NCBI GenBank assembly: GCA_036245805.1
Contig: BTRK01000005.1
Coordinates: 23,598,984 to 23,662,983, forward strand
Length of the DNA: 64,000 nucleotides
Direction of reading: 5' to 3'
Source of the DNA: Pristionchus mayeri
Taxonomy: Eukaryota > Nematoda > Chromadorea > Rhabditida > Neodiplogasteridae
Shown here: positions 46,801 through 58,800 of the stretch, one piece after another
Position numbering within the stretch: position 1 is the first letter of the stretch
How the letters are laid out: every line of letters begins with the position of its first letter
Position numbers and translations under genes: made by a program
Notes under the pieces: generated by a model
The model's input: the letters and a program-made list of their open reading frames with translations, nothing else
Told to the model about the DNA's origin: nothing
The model's database searches: none

Positions 46801-49800
46801 TGATGTTTCCATGAATGTCATGTTTCCAGCATAAAAGGAAGCTTAGACTTTATATGGTTAACTGAACAAGCACCTCTTACTCTATCACTTATTGGCTTGG
46901 TCGAGTCAGGGGATAGCTTCCTTTTGAGGAGATCGACTCGAACAATGTACACCAAATTTTAAAATTTTGGCTGTGATGATCATAATTCAAAATTCCAGAA
47001 AATATAATTTTTCTAGAAGCGGAAAAGGATATGCTCCAGCATTTCTTTATGTTATAAACCCCCAAGGTAGTGTATGTAAAAGCTCTTAAGATCAAGCCAT
47101 CATGATTGATTGTCGAGGCAATAACAGCGATCCATTAAGTAACGTTACTTCGCGAATGTTGCAATTTAATGGTCTACAATCCTTGATAAATTGAAGCAAC
47201 CACTTGATACTACATAGCTTTAGAAAGAACTACCAACGGGCTTTTCACTCCACAATGTGAGATTATACAATGATTTTTTCTGTTAGAATAGGAGCGTGAT
47301 AAACAAATGTCCATGTAACTTAAAAATTTCATATTTAACGAAACCTGATTTTTTCGCAAACCCTCAGAGCAGGATTCGATTCGAAGTAGCGGATATATTT
47401 TACAAATAGTCCATAAATATATGCTATCCGGTTAGATCGGCCCGATTAAAGTGAAGCCTTTTAAGCAAGTTCAAACTTCATGGTCGAAATCGTGCAAAAC
47501 TTTTGTTCCAACCTAATAGAAGGGTAGACAACCATCGGTTGCTTGGCTCAGAGGTAGAGCGGCCGTCACGTGATCGAAAGGTTGCGGGTGCGATTCCCTC
47601 CAAATGTCTCTTGACAGATCTTCAAGCGATTTGAATTCGCGCATTTCCCTGTCCCTCAAGCGTCCATGGCACTCAGCCAACTAATCATAACTCTGTAGAG
47701 AGTAGAGATATAATATTTTGGAGCCTTTAATCGTCAAGAGGATCTAGGTCATGATTATGAAAGGGTCCAAAGTTTAACTTTGCCTACAGCCCTCCTTTAA
47801 GGCAAGGTACTCTACCACGCCCCCAATTTGGGAGGGGGGGGGGGCAAGGGAGTGGCACGGCAATCACAGCCTTAAGGAAACGCAGACTCAAGAACTTGTA
47901 AGAGTGAACCTTATCAGTAAGGATATTCGCGGTAGGAGTCCCAAGCGACCGAAACCTACTTGTTCCCGCCAATACATTTTCACCGTTGAATTCAAATTTC
48001 AAACCGCCCTTACGCTAATATTTGTGAATATTTGCATGTTTTTTGCGATCTTGCACAAATGACACGCATCGAACAATTTTATCATGTATAAACAAAGGTC
48101 AAAAATGGTCGGCAACCTTGCGCAAGATAGGCCTTTTCTAAACACGTTGAAATTTTATTTTTATAAATCTGACCTGCGGAAATTTCTATTATATATTTTT
48201 TAAAAATAATTCTAATTTGCTTTCATGAAATCGGGCATGCTGAACTACCCTAAGCCAAAAGGAACTTCAATTTAGACGAGTTTGAGAAACATAGGCAATG
48301 ACCGCGACGCGTCATGCGACGCATGAGCCTCACACTGCGGCGTGGCACTCGTGAGTGGGGCCAAGAGGGGGGAGAGGTCTACCAATTTTCTCCTCGCAGC
48401 GATCTGTAGCTGACACTATGGCAGTATCCCAAAGGGATTAGAGGCGATTTACTCATAAAAAGACCCCTGTATTAAATGCTGTGATGCTGGTAAGAGTTCC
48501 ACAGGTTTTATTGGATAAGACGTAGATTTTTTTGAATCCTCTCTTCACGGCGGTTCCATCGATCCAATTGTCTAAGCTCAGAACTAGCATACGAAAAAGT
48601 AACAATTTAATACGTTATTAGTTTTTAAAAATGAAATTTTTGAAAAATGAAGTGGACAAGGGTGATCCCCCCCCCCCCTTCTGCACCAGGAATAATTTTC
48701 ACATAACTTTATCGATCTCAAGAGAGAAATAGTTCGAGAAAATCTGAAATCGACGTAACCTCTTCTGGTGCGAATCAGATGTCTACAAGCAAAATGAATA
48801 TCCCTATCGTCAACAGCATCCTTGAGAACCCCAAAACAAAAATTCAGAAAATTGACAAAAAATATATTTTTTGCTGTGCCAAGGCCCGATTCTTCGACAA
48901 ACGGCTTTATATACTGTGAGAACAGAAAGCGTAGTCCGTGTTGTGGTGGCGAGATTTAGTACATTTGATACTAAATATGAGCGGAACGAGGAGGAAAAAA
49001 ACTTTCCGTATATATTTAGAATCAAATGTACTAACTCTCGTCACCACACCACGGACTACGCTTTCTGTTCTCACAGTACCACCCGATAGACTTCAAAAAG
49101 TTATGACTAAATGATATGTTTTCATAAGAAGGTCTCGGGATGGGATACCGTGATTAGATAAATATTAACAAAAATGGTGGCAATTAGTTGATGCAGAATT
49201 CAATTCTCTATTCAATTATATTTCTTCCATTTTACAAACAAAAACACCCAATTACCCAATTATGTGTAGGGACAGCAGAAAAAAACACCAAATGTAACCT
49301 GAGCGTTGTAAATAGTGTTCAGCTGAATTCTACGGAGAGCATCGCAAGAGATGAGCATATCGACGTCAGTAAGGAAGAGGAGCGAATCGGCCGATAGATG
49401 GGAAGAACCCCTCAACCACACTCATACACCCATTAGATATACTTGCAACGGAACCTCGTCAGAGCAACTCCTCTTGAGAAAACTTCGTTTCCCATCTCGA
49501 CAATCTTAACTTCCATCAAAGTAGAAATCTCTGCCATCTTCTTCCGCGTTTCCATCTCATCTGGCGAAGAGTAGAGAACAACCACCTCAACAAAGTAGAG
49601 ATAATACAAAATTTAGAAAATGAAAGAGACAATAGCTTTGAGAATTCACCAGAAGCCTAGGGACCTGTAAAAAAATGTTTAAAATACACTCTATATCAAT
49701 TCCGCAATCCTTATCTTATGAAAGTGAGATTGCGGAATCGATTACAAACAACAATAGTCATTGAAAAAATAATAATAAATCCACCTGTGGAAAATAAACA

Positions 49801-52800
49801 CTTCGCCAGGGATCGACATTTTTTGGTAGCGTTAGGGCGAATTTGTTAACACGCGTCTTCTGAGAGATTGCATGTATACGTAGGGACCGCGGAGCTCCGT
49901 CGTTTCTGCCGTTCACCATTTTTGGGAACACACCATCACATCACAATTTTATTTATATATTTTCTCAGATTTAATTTATTTTAATTATTTACTTTTTGCG
50001 CTTAATCGATAGAGAATCATCAGAAGATACAAAATCTTAACTGAATTAAGTAATTTAATTGTTGTAAAACATAAATAATTGAATTTTTAGAAAATTGCGC
50101 TTCACATTTTCCTAATGATTTGTATTTTTCTCTTTAAATCGGAGAGCACTATTTTAGTGCTCTATTCAGTTGAATGCGCTAACCATTCCTGCACTCTGTA
50201 GAGGTACTAGTGATGCTCGGGGTTCGTTCGCAAGGTTCGTCGTGACGGTTCGTTGTTGGGAGACCTTGTTTATAGCAGTGAAAGTCAAAATGAGCGAATG
50301 TTCGATTCTCGGGTAGAGTACGATAAATTGACCTCGAGCTCACCGTTCGCATATGTCATCAAAATAAAGCAGCAAAAATTAAAAATTAAAAAGTCATACA
50401 ACGCATTAATAAATTTTGAAAACAACCTTGTCTCAGAAGTAACAAATTCGCCCCAACTCTACCTCAAATTACGGTAGATCTCTGGTAAAATGTGATTTTT
50501 TAAAGAAATAGTTTTATTATCGTCGTGATTTTTTTCGGTGACTATTTTTTGTTTATAATCGATTCTGCAATCCCGATTTCATATCTTATGAAATATCTTA
50601 TGAAATCGGATTGTACAATCGATTATAAACAAAAAATAGTCACCGAAAAAAACACCCATCCGCGGCTCCTATGTATACGAGACCCCTGTTAGACAAACAC
50701 AAACTGTTCAAACTGCTTCAATACATATCCCACTTCGGTGGCTGATGTATCTAAGCACTAGAAACTACTATTCAGATTTGTGGAACCGGGAAACAATAAA
50801 ATGCCTAAAAGCAGGTTCTTGATTTTCTAAATATTCAAATTATCATAACTTTCTCAAATCTTGAGTAAAATTCTCGTTCAAAAAATCACTTTGATGGTCT
50901 CAATGAGCGCAACAACTTTAGCGATGGGATAATCATGAATTTAGAAAAATTAAAAAAAGAAGTCATGTTTTATGCTCAGAAGATTTGATGTCGTGGAAAT
51001 TTTTTTCCCATATCAGAGGTCTTCTGAGATATCGCAGGTGCCTATTTACAAACTGTTCAAAGTGCTCCAATCTGAACGCCCTTTTGGTGGTTTATGTACC
51101 TGAGGTCTAACAACTTTCAGTTAAGTCGGTGGGGCCGTAAATTCAAAACTGCCTAAAATCCGGCTCTGGCCATTTCGAATATTCAAAAAATCAGAACTTC
51201 CTTCAGAGTTGAGCTAAATGTTCGCTAAAAAAAGCAAAATGAGCGTCTCAACGAGTAGAATAAATCTCTTGTTGATGACAAATTTGGTGAGAAACGATGA
51301 GATGTCAAAAATGGACAAAAATTGTTTTTGGTAGTAAGAAAAATGCATGAAATTGCATGTCCTGAAAAAAAATTATGATAGTACCTGCGAGATTATTACA
51401 GATTCGAGTTCTACGTCCTTTTTTACCCCTGGAAAAGTTGGATTGGTAAAAATTCCGATCGTGATTTTTTAGATTTTTTGCTGTTTACATGCTAGATCGC
51501 GCATTTTTCGAGACATCTTTATGATATGTGTGATTGTAAATACTGTTTACTGCCTCCAATTGCCTCCAAATTTGACACAGAAGTTGCAATGGAACATATA
51601 AACATGTCCAAATTTAAAATATGCAAAATGGCAACATTTTTTGAAATTTCGATTTTTTTGGTCAAAATGGTCGAAAAAATCGAAATTTTAAAAATTTTGC
51701 TATTTTGCATATTTTGAGTTTGGACACGTTTATATGCTCGAGTATGACTTCTGTGCCAAATTTGGAGGCAATTGGAGGCAGTAAACAGTATTTACAATCA
51801 TACATATCATAAAGATGTCTCGAAAAATGCGCGATCTGGCATGTAAACAGCAAAAAATCTAAAAAATCACGATCGGGATTTTTACCAATCCAACTTTTCC
51901 AGGGGTAAAAAAGGACGTAGAACTCGAATCTGTAATAATCTCGCAGGTACTAGTATAATTTTTTTTCAGGACATGCAATTTCATGCATTTTTCCGACTAC
52001 CAAAAACAATTTTTGTCCATTTTTGACATCTCATCGTTTCTCACCAGATTTGTCATCAACAAGAGATTTATTCTACTCGTTGAGACGCTCATTTTGCTTT
52101 TTTTTAGCGAACCTTTAGCTCAACTCTGAAGGAAGTTATGATTTTTTGAATATTCGAATTGGCCAGAGCCGGATTTTAGGCAGTTTTGAATTTACGGCCC
52201 CACCGACTTAACTGAAAATTATTAGACATCGGGTACATAAATCACCAAAAGGGCGTTCAGATTGAAGCACTATGAACAGTTTGTAAATGGGGGGTTCGAT
52301 TTCATGCAATCTCTCAGAAGACCTCTGATATATAGAGAGCAGACTACCCAGCGACAGTTGTGGGCACACCACAACTATAATCAGTTTTCGAATGGCATTT
52401 ATCATCCCTCGATTTTCTAGTGTTTTTGCTTAAATAACCTTGTATTTTTTGGTTTTCTGAGTTTGACAGAGGTCCTCCAGTACTCCCCTTGTAGAATGCT
52501 GCTATGATGGCGCAGATATTCCACATATTGACTTGTTTGAAATTTTTTTACATTCGACCCCTGTTTCGCGATCGATATTTCGATTTTCTTGAGAAGCACA
52601 CGTTAAAATTACCGGACGAGGACGAAATTGACCACCTATTTTTTGTCCTCCATCGAATAGCAGATGGCTGAATTAGTTGAGAATGAATATACAAAAATGC
52701 TAAAAAATCAATAGCCTCAAGGGAAAGCCGGAAATGATCAGAGTAATCCCGCGCTCTCTCACTTTTGCATACTCTCTCGTACACGCGACAAGATCAGGGT

Positions 52801-55800
52801 CAGATCAGGGTTTCGTCCTCGTCCGGTAACTTTAACGCTCCTCAGACATGAATTCTGTAGACCTTCTAGAACCTAGTAATGCTAACCTCGAGCAGCCGTG
52901 CCCGTTCAGAGCTGAAATAAACCGTTTTGTTTGCCGAAAATTCGCGATTTTCTGGTTTTGAGATCGATATTTCGATTTTCTTGAGAAGCACACGCTAGCG
53001 CTCCTCAGAAGTGCATTCTACAGACCTTCTAGAGCCTAATAATGCTAACCTCGAGCAGCCGTGCCCGTTCGGAGCTGAGATAAACCGACTTGTTTCGACC
53101 GTTGTTCTATCCGAGTTTCCATTAAATCTCAAAGATAAACTAATTTCCCGTCATAGCACTATTAAAACGTTCCGACAATGCTAGTTTGCCTCCTAAGCCG
53201 CTAAATCTCTGAGCCGGCTTTTAGTGCTTTATTTATTATGCTCTTAAGTGTTTTTAATTTCAATTCTTGCGTTCAATCATCACCACATGTCAGGCTATAG
53301 GGTTTGAAGAAAATATGCGGCTGAAAAGATTATAGGAAATAACTTTCTAATTTTTCGTTCCGCTTGTTTAGTCAAATATAGAGGAAAAGTCAGTTGCTAA
53401 TTCGGTCATGGTTGAGGTCGGAGGGGTACGGTACCTTAGCCTCGGCGTTAATTTTGTAAATTCCCTTAATTAAGTCATTTCGCAACATTTTAAATTTCTT
53501 GTTGTGGAAATCGTATCGGCAGCTCATGAATCATCGGATTCTATGCGCATTTTATTTTAGAAGCATTTTGAAGAAACCCGCCTGCTCTCCCTACCCATAT
53601 AACCAATAGTTTAGTTCATATTACTGTGAGAACACGGCAATTTTGTTTCCAACACCTCATTGAGAAATGGCCCCTTTTCAGAACTAAATAAACACAGAAA
53701 GAGTTACTAAACATAGAAAGTATATAATTTCTGTGGTTAGTGACTAGGCTGCTCCATATTCGCTAGAATAGGAGCCCTTTGTTAATTGATAGTTCGATGA
53801 TGTTCCGGAAGACAGAAAATTGCAATTTAACATTAATTAGTGATTAAATGATAATTTATGAGTAAATCAATACAATAAACCGAAAACCGTATAGCTAAAG
53901 TTGCCTGAGCATTTGAAAATTACCATTTTCAAGCAACAATTTTTAAAAAATATACCGTACCTCGAAATACATTGCACCGTGCTACAGTACTTATGTTCAT
54001 TTTAACTGACTATTTTTTCAGGTGTGTTGATGAAAATATTGCCGTGTGAGAATAAAATGCGTAGCAAGTTGGTGTGCCGTGGTGCACGTTGCAATCAGCA
54101 GAACGGAACGGAACGTTAAAATGATACGGTAGCTGTGCTGTGCCTCACCACTGCCCCCGGAGCACCGACATAAGGAAAGGAAAATGTCCGGGAGCAAACC
54201 TGAACAAAAGCCCGAGCTGTAAAATGTACGCAGTGGAATTTGATCGCTAAACGGAATAAAAGACTGTTCGCACCTAGGGGGCACCACGCAAAATTTTGAA
54301 TTCTTCTAAATAATACTTTTATGTTGCTTTTGGGGTAATCGGTGATGTGGAATTCCGGAAATATGCTCAGATTTCACTAAAATTTAAATTCACAGCGTAT
54401 GAAGCACCCTTTGTTGACCCCTCTTTCGTGGTGTGCTTGCAGCCGCGACACCTGAATTTCACGCGTGCGCGCCAGTGCGCTTGGGCAACTAATATTTGGG
54501 CTGTCATATTATTCTCGATTTGGCTCATAGTTTCATCAAAGACCGTAAGGGAGCATTCACGTGGGCTCAAAATATTTTCCGCAAGACAAATAAATTCTTC
54601 AGGCGTGGGACAGGTGCCAACTATGCAAATTACAAATTAAGTGTAATAGTTAACCTTACACAACCGGACTTCCGTACACCAAAACCGGCGTTCAGTGCAT
54701 TTAAATCCGGATCTGGCTTTCAAGTGTGGGGGGACCGGCAAATTTAGCCGGCATTTAGTGTAGTGCGTCGCCATTTGCAGTTACTCTGAATTTTCGCAAC
54801 TACCAATATTTTTCTTATTTAGCTATTTTATTTATTATAGAAAATGCTTTTCATTTTTCAAAAAAAATTGAAAATGCGGAGCTTAAGTTATGCTTTAGAA
54901 TATGCATAAACAAAATGTCAACATAGAATTGAGTTCGCGCCGGCGGTGAGGTTTACCGCCAAACATCTGACCTTTTTCCGGATTCCAAATTTGACTTTCC
55001 GGTTTGGTCGTCCCTAGTTCGCACCGCGCGTGACATGACAATCAGGCATTTCTTCAAGTTGCAACTCAGGCTTCTCATGCAATTCTGACTGTAATTTTTT
55101 TGAAAGCGCGCGTCTTTTCCTCGATGCCTGCGGACGTTTTCATTTTCCTTATGTCGATGCGCCGGGGGCTGTGATGCATAAGGAAAAATAAAACTTGTGA
55201 TCCGTACAGTCCAAAAAAACCAGCCAGGTTAGTTTCGGGTTTTGGAATGCTGCTCATGTAATATTTAAGGGAGAAACTTAAAATTAAGACTCCAAATCTA
55301 GTATTTTGCGGAGAGCACGCCTACTATATTCATTTATCATGAAACTCAAAAATACCATCAAAAAATCGAAATTTTGATTTACAAAGAGTGGACATCGAGA
55401 CACAGATCAATGGATTCGCCATGCGATTCTGAACATTTCCTGTGTTGGGTGTAAGAGAATCAAACCCCGCAAAAAAAAGTTGCAAACGATTTTCGAGTGC
55501 GCACCATGCTTTCTGAACGCTCGGCAATGCGCACGTCCTGGTAGCGAACCGCTTGTGATTTTAGTTCATCAACCCAACACAGTGGGTTCGAATCCCCAAG
55601 TTCGCCAACACTTTCGCCATATTTTTCGCAGCATTCTCACGCATTCTAGAAACGGAATTCACTTATATCCGGTGTGTGCTTGTTTGGGCATTGTGTGAAA
55701 AACTCAGAAACAAAGTAATGTGAAGACCAATTTCTCAACAATAGTTGAGGAAGCATAAATTATGTAAACAATTGCGTTAGAACGACGCATGCCAATTATA

Positions 55801-58800
55801 CCAAGTTTTACGTATACCAAGAGTTAGGGACTTGACAATTCGTTGAGCGAAGACATAAAATCACATTACATTGTTTCTGAGTTTTTAGCACAACGCCCAG
55901 ACAAGCACACACCGGATATTAGTGAATTCCGTTTCTAAAATGCGTGAGAATGCTGCAAAAAATATGTCAAAAGTATTGGCGAACTTGGGGATTCGAACCC
56001 GCGTTGGGTTGGTGAACTAAAATCACAAGGCGGTTCGCTACCAGGACATGCGCATTGCCGAGCCTCAGAAAGCATGGTGCGCACTCGAAAATCGTTAGCA
56101 ACTTTTTTTGCGGGGTTTGATTCTCTTAGACCCAACACATGAAATGTTCAGAATCGCACGGCGAATCCATTGATCTATGTCTCGATGTCCACTCTTTTTT
56201 TAGATCAAAATTTCGATTTTTTATGGCTTTTTTGAGTTTCATGATAAATGAACATAGTAAGCGTGTTCTCCGCAAAATTCTAGATTTGGAGTCTTAATTT
56301 CAAGTTTCTCCCTTAAATATTACATGAGCAGCATTCCAAAACCCGAAACTTACCCGGCTGGTTCCGGTACCATATCGGCACCCAAAGTCGGAATTTCGAA
56401 AATCTGACAACGCCATTTTGTTCAGAATCAAAAATAGCCCCTAGGACAAGGTTTGCAGCAACTTCATTTTTTGGGCTGTACGAAGCTCTGGTGGGGAATT
56501 GTTGAATCTATCACGGACAGCGTCATATTTTGAGAAAAATCGCCCCGAATCTAGCAGGGGCGGTGTGTCGCACTTGGGCTAGGTGCAAAAATAAAAACTG
56601 GACGATTTTTCCAAAACTATTAGGTTGGTGCAAAAGTCTTGCGGTTTTTTTAAATATTTTGCCATCTTCCTTTCAGTTTGACCGATGACCTTCCGTATAT
56701 TAATTACTAATAAGGCCTTGCATACTCTTTCATATGCGCACCCTATCAGCATTACCCAATCGGAGAGGCGAGAGCAGGACAAAGTTAAAATTGCGAAAAT
56801 TTATCCATCGAAAACGACACATTTCTCAATATTCTGTATCCTCTGAAGCATGAATGCTCAATTCCTGGTGGTTATATGAAGCTCCCATCTTTACCCTATA
56901 CATACTTTTTCTCATGGGTGATGGAAATTACATCCTTTTGAGAAATGCATTGATCTGTAAATGACTACATATTGCATATTTTTATGTTAATTTCGCATAT
57001 TTTTGAAAAATGATAAATTAAAATTTTCTGAAACGAGAAAGGTGCAGGCGCCAATATTTTTTCTGAGAATAAAGCCTCTTGTTGGGTGAATATAGCGCAC
57101 TCATAGTGAAGCCTGTATGCTTGGTCTTTGATGCAAAAAAATCCGTAAAAGTTTCATGGAGCCAGCATCAACAGCATATTTTCAATAGCATGTAATTCGG
57201 TCCAAACTTAATCGAGACACAGTTGAAACATATTTTCTGAAAGGGTATAAGTAATACTTCGCAGATATCAGTATGAGCAGTTTTCGTGAATTTTGCCAAC
57301 AAATATCCAGTAAAATACATTTAAAGCAAAATTTTGAGCATCAATTGCAATTGGGTTTATCATAATTGTTTATTTTCGGAGGAAACACAAAGGCGTGGTG
57401 CGGTAAATTCAAATTTCCCGCCTTTGCTGAGCATCGACTTGCGATACTCAGTTCAGCCTGGCACTCGCCGGGCTCAACCAATCAATCTCATTCTAGGTTG
57501 CTTTATCGGGATATGATCCCTATTCCCTCCCACCCTCCCTGAGACTTTCTAAGCTTGATCGGCAGGAGTGTTTCGGGTCGTTCCGCTCAGTCTACTCGCG
57601 ACCAGGTCTTGCAGTTCCCAGGGGTGTTAGTTGCCTCGGGGACGGAGTTCTCGCGCCTTGAGATCTTTTGTCAGAGGCAAGGATCCGAATTGATCCTCTT
57701 CTTGCTCCCCCCCCCTCCCTCCCCTCCCTTCCTCGGTTTTCATCTCTTTGTCTCCCTTCCGCCAGGGGGCTCGTCCTCTGTTTCTCCGAGGTAGCTCGGT
57801 CCCCTCGGCTTCTTTGATGAGCTCCCGTCGCTTTTCTCAAGGTATATTACAAGGATAGCCTCGACTAGGGTTAGGCTCTCAGTCCCCCTCGGGGCGCCTG
57901 GCCAAGAGTCGTTTTCCCTTTTCGATCCTCAAGCCCTAGGTCGCAGTTCCTTCCTTCGGCAGGCCAAGGTCTCGAGTAGCCCTGGGCTTGTTATGATCCT
58001 GGACAGAGGCGCTTCAGCTCCCTTCCTCCCCGGCTGCAAGCCGCTCCCCTCCCCCCCTCCTTCTGCTCTCTATTGTCAGGTTCTTCTTCGTCTCGGGCGG
58101 CGGAGCAATATGAAAAATCGGTCGATAAATGTGTAATTCGCCAAAACATCGCGAGTTGAGAGCCTTCAAATCAATATAATGCAATTGCTCCCCCTGCCAG
58201 ATTAAAGCAGCCTACGCAATTAGGTGCTCTAGAGTCATGTGCTGAACTTGTAAAGAGAGCTAAGATCTGGCAAAAGGAGCAAGATGGAAAATCGATCGAA
58301 AGAGTGCAAACTGGAACAGGTCGTTTTTTAAATGCCTATTTAGACCAATAAGCCTGCGTCAAAAGTGGTCAAAGTCGTGTAGGAAGATTATGCAGCGAAG
58401 AAACAAATAGTTTTGTGAAAAGGAATAATGTTGAAAATAAATTTAAAAATCTAGAAACTTGTTGAATCGCAAAATTAGAAAGTTTCGGGTACTGTGCACT
58501 TGAATTCGAAAATGACCGAGCTCTGCGCTCCCTACCCTAATGACAGATGATAAACGTTTTCCCCATTCATTGATTTCTTTCATTAAAAATATTTTTTTGC
58601 ATTTGTTAAATTCTTTTGTATGATATTTTTATAGTTTTTTTTTAAACAAAACGATTACCTTTTTGTGATTTTGCTTAAGTGACATGTATTATGTCACTGC
58701 ACCAGGAGGAACGACATAAGGAAAGGAAAAACGTCCAAATGTTATCCTTGAAATTTGTTAGAGCTGTAAAATGTATGTTGTGGAAATTTCACGCTAAACG

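Noticed and set aside
47538..47610. Functional tRNA gene
   Set aside because: The D arm and box spacing are tRNA-like, but the acceptor and anticodon stems do not pair and the loop lacks U33; kept only as a possible SINE or pseudogene.
55540..55625. tRNA gene in the inverted repeat
   Set aside because: Only the T-arm word and a partial acceptor pairing are present; no D arm or anticodon arm can be drawn.
57330..57360. FEHQLQLGL peptide resembling a mariner transposase N-terminus
   Set aside because: Only nine residues before a stop, with orientation inconsistent with the nearby mariner end; treated as coincidence.
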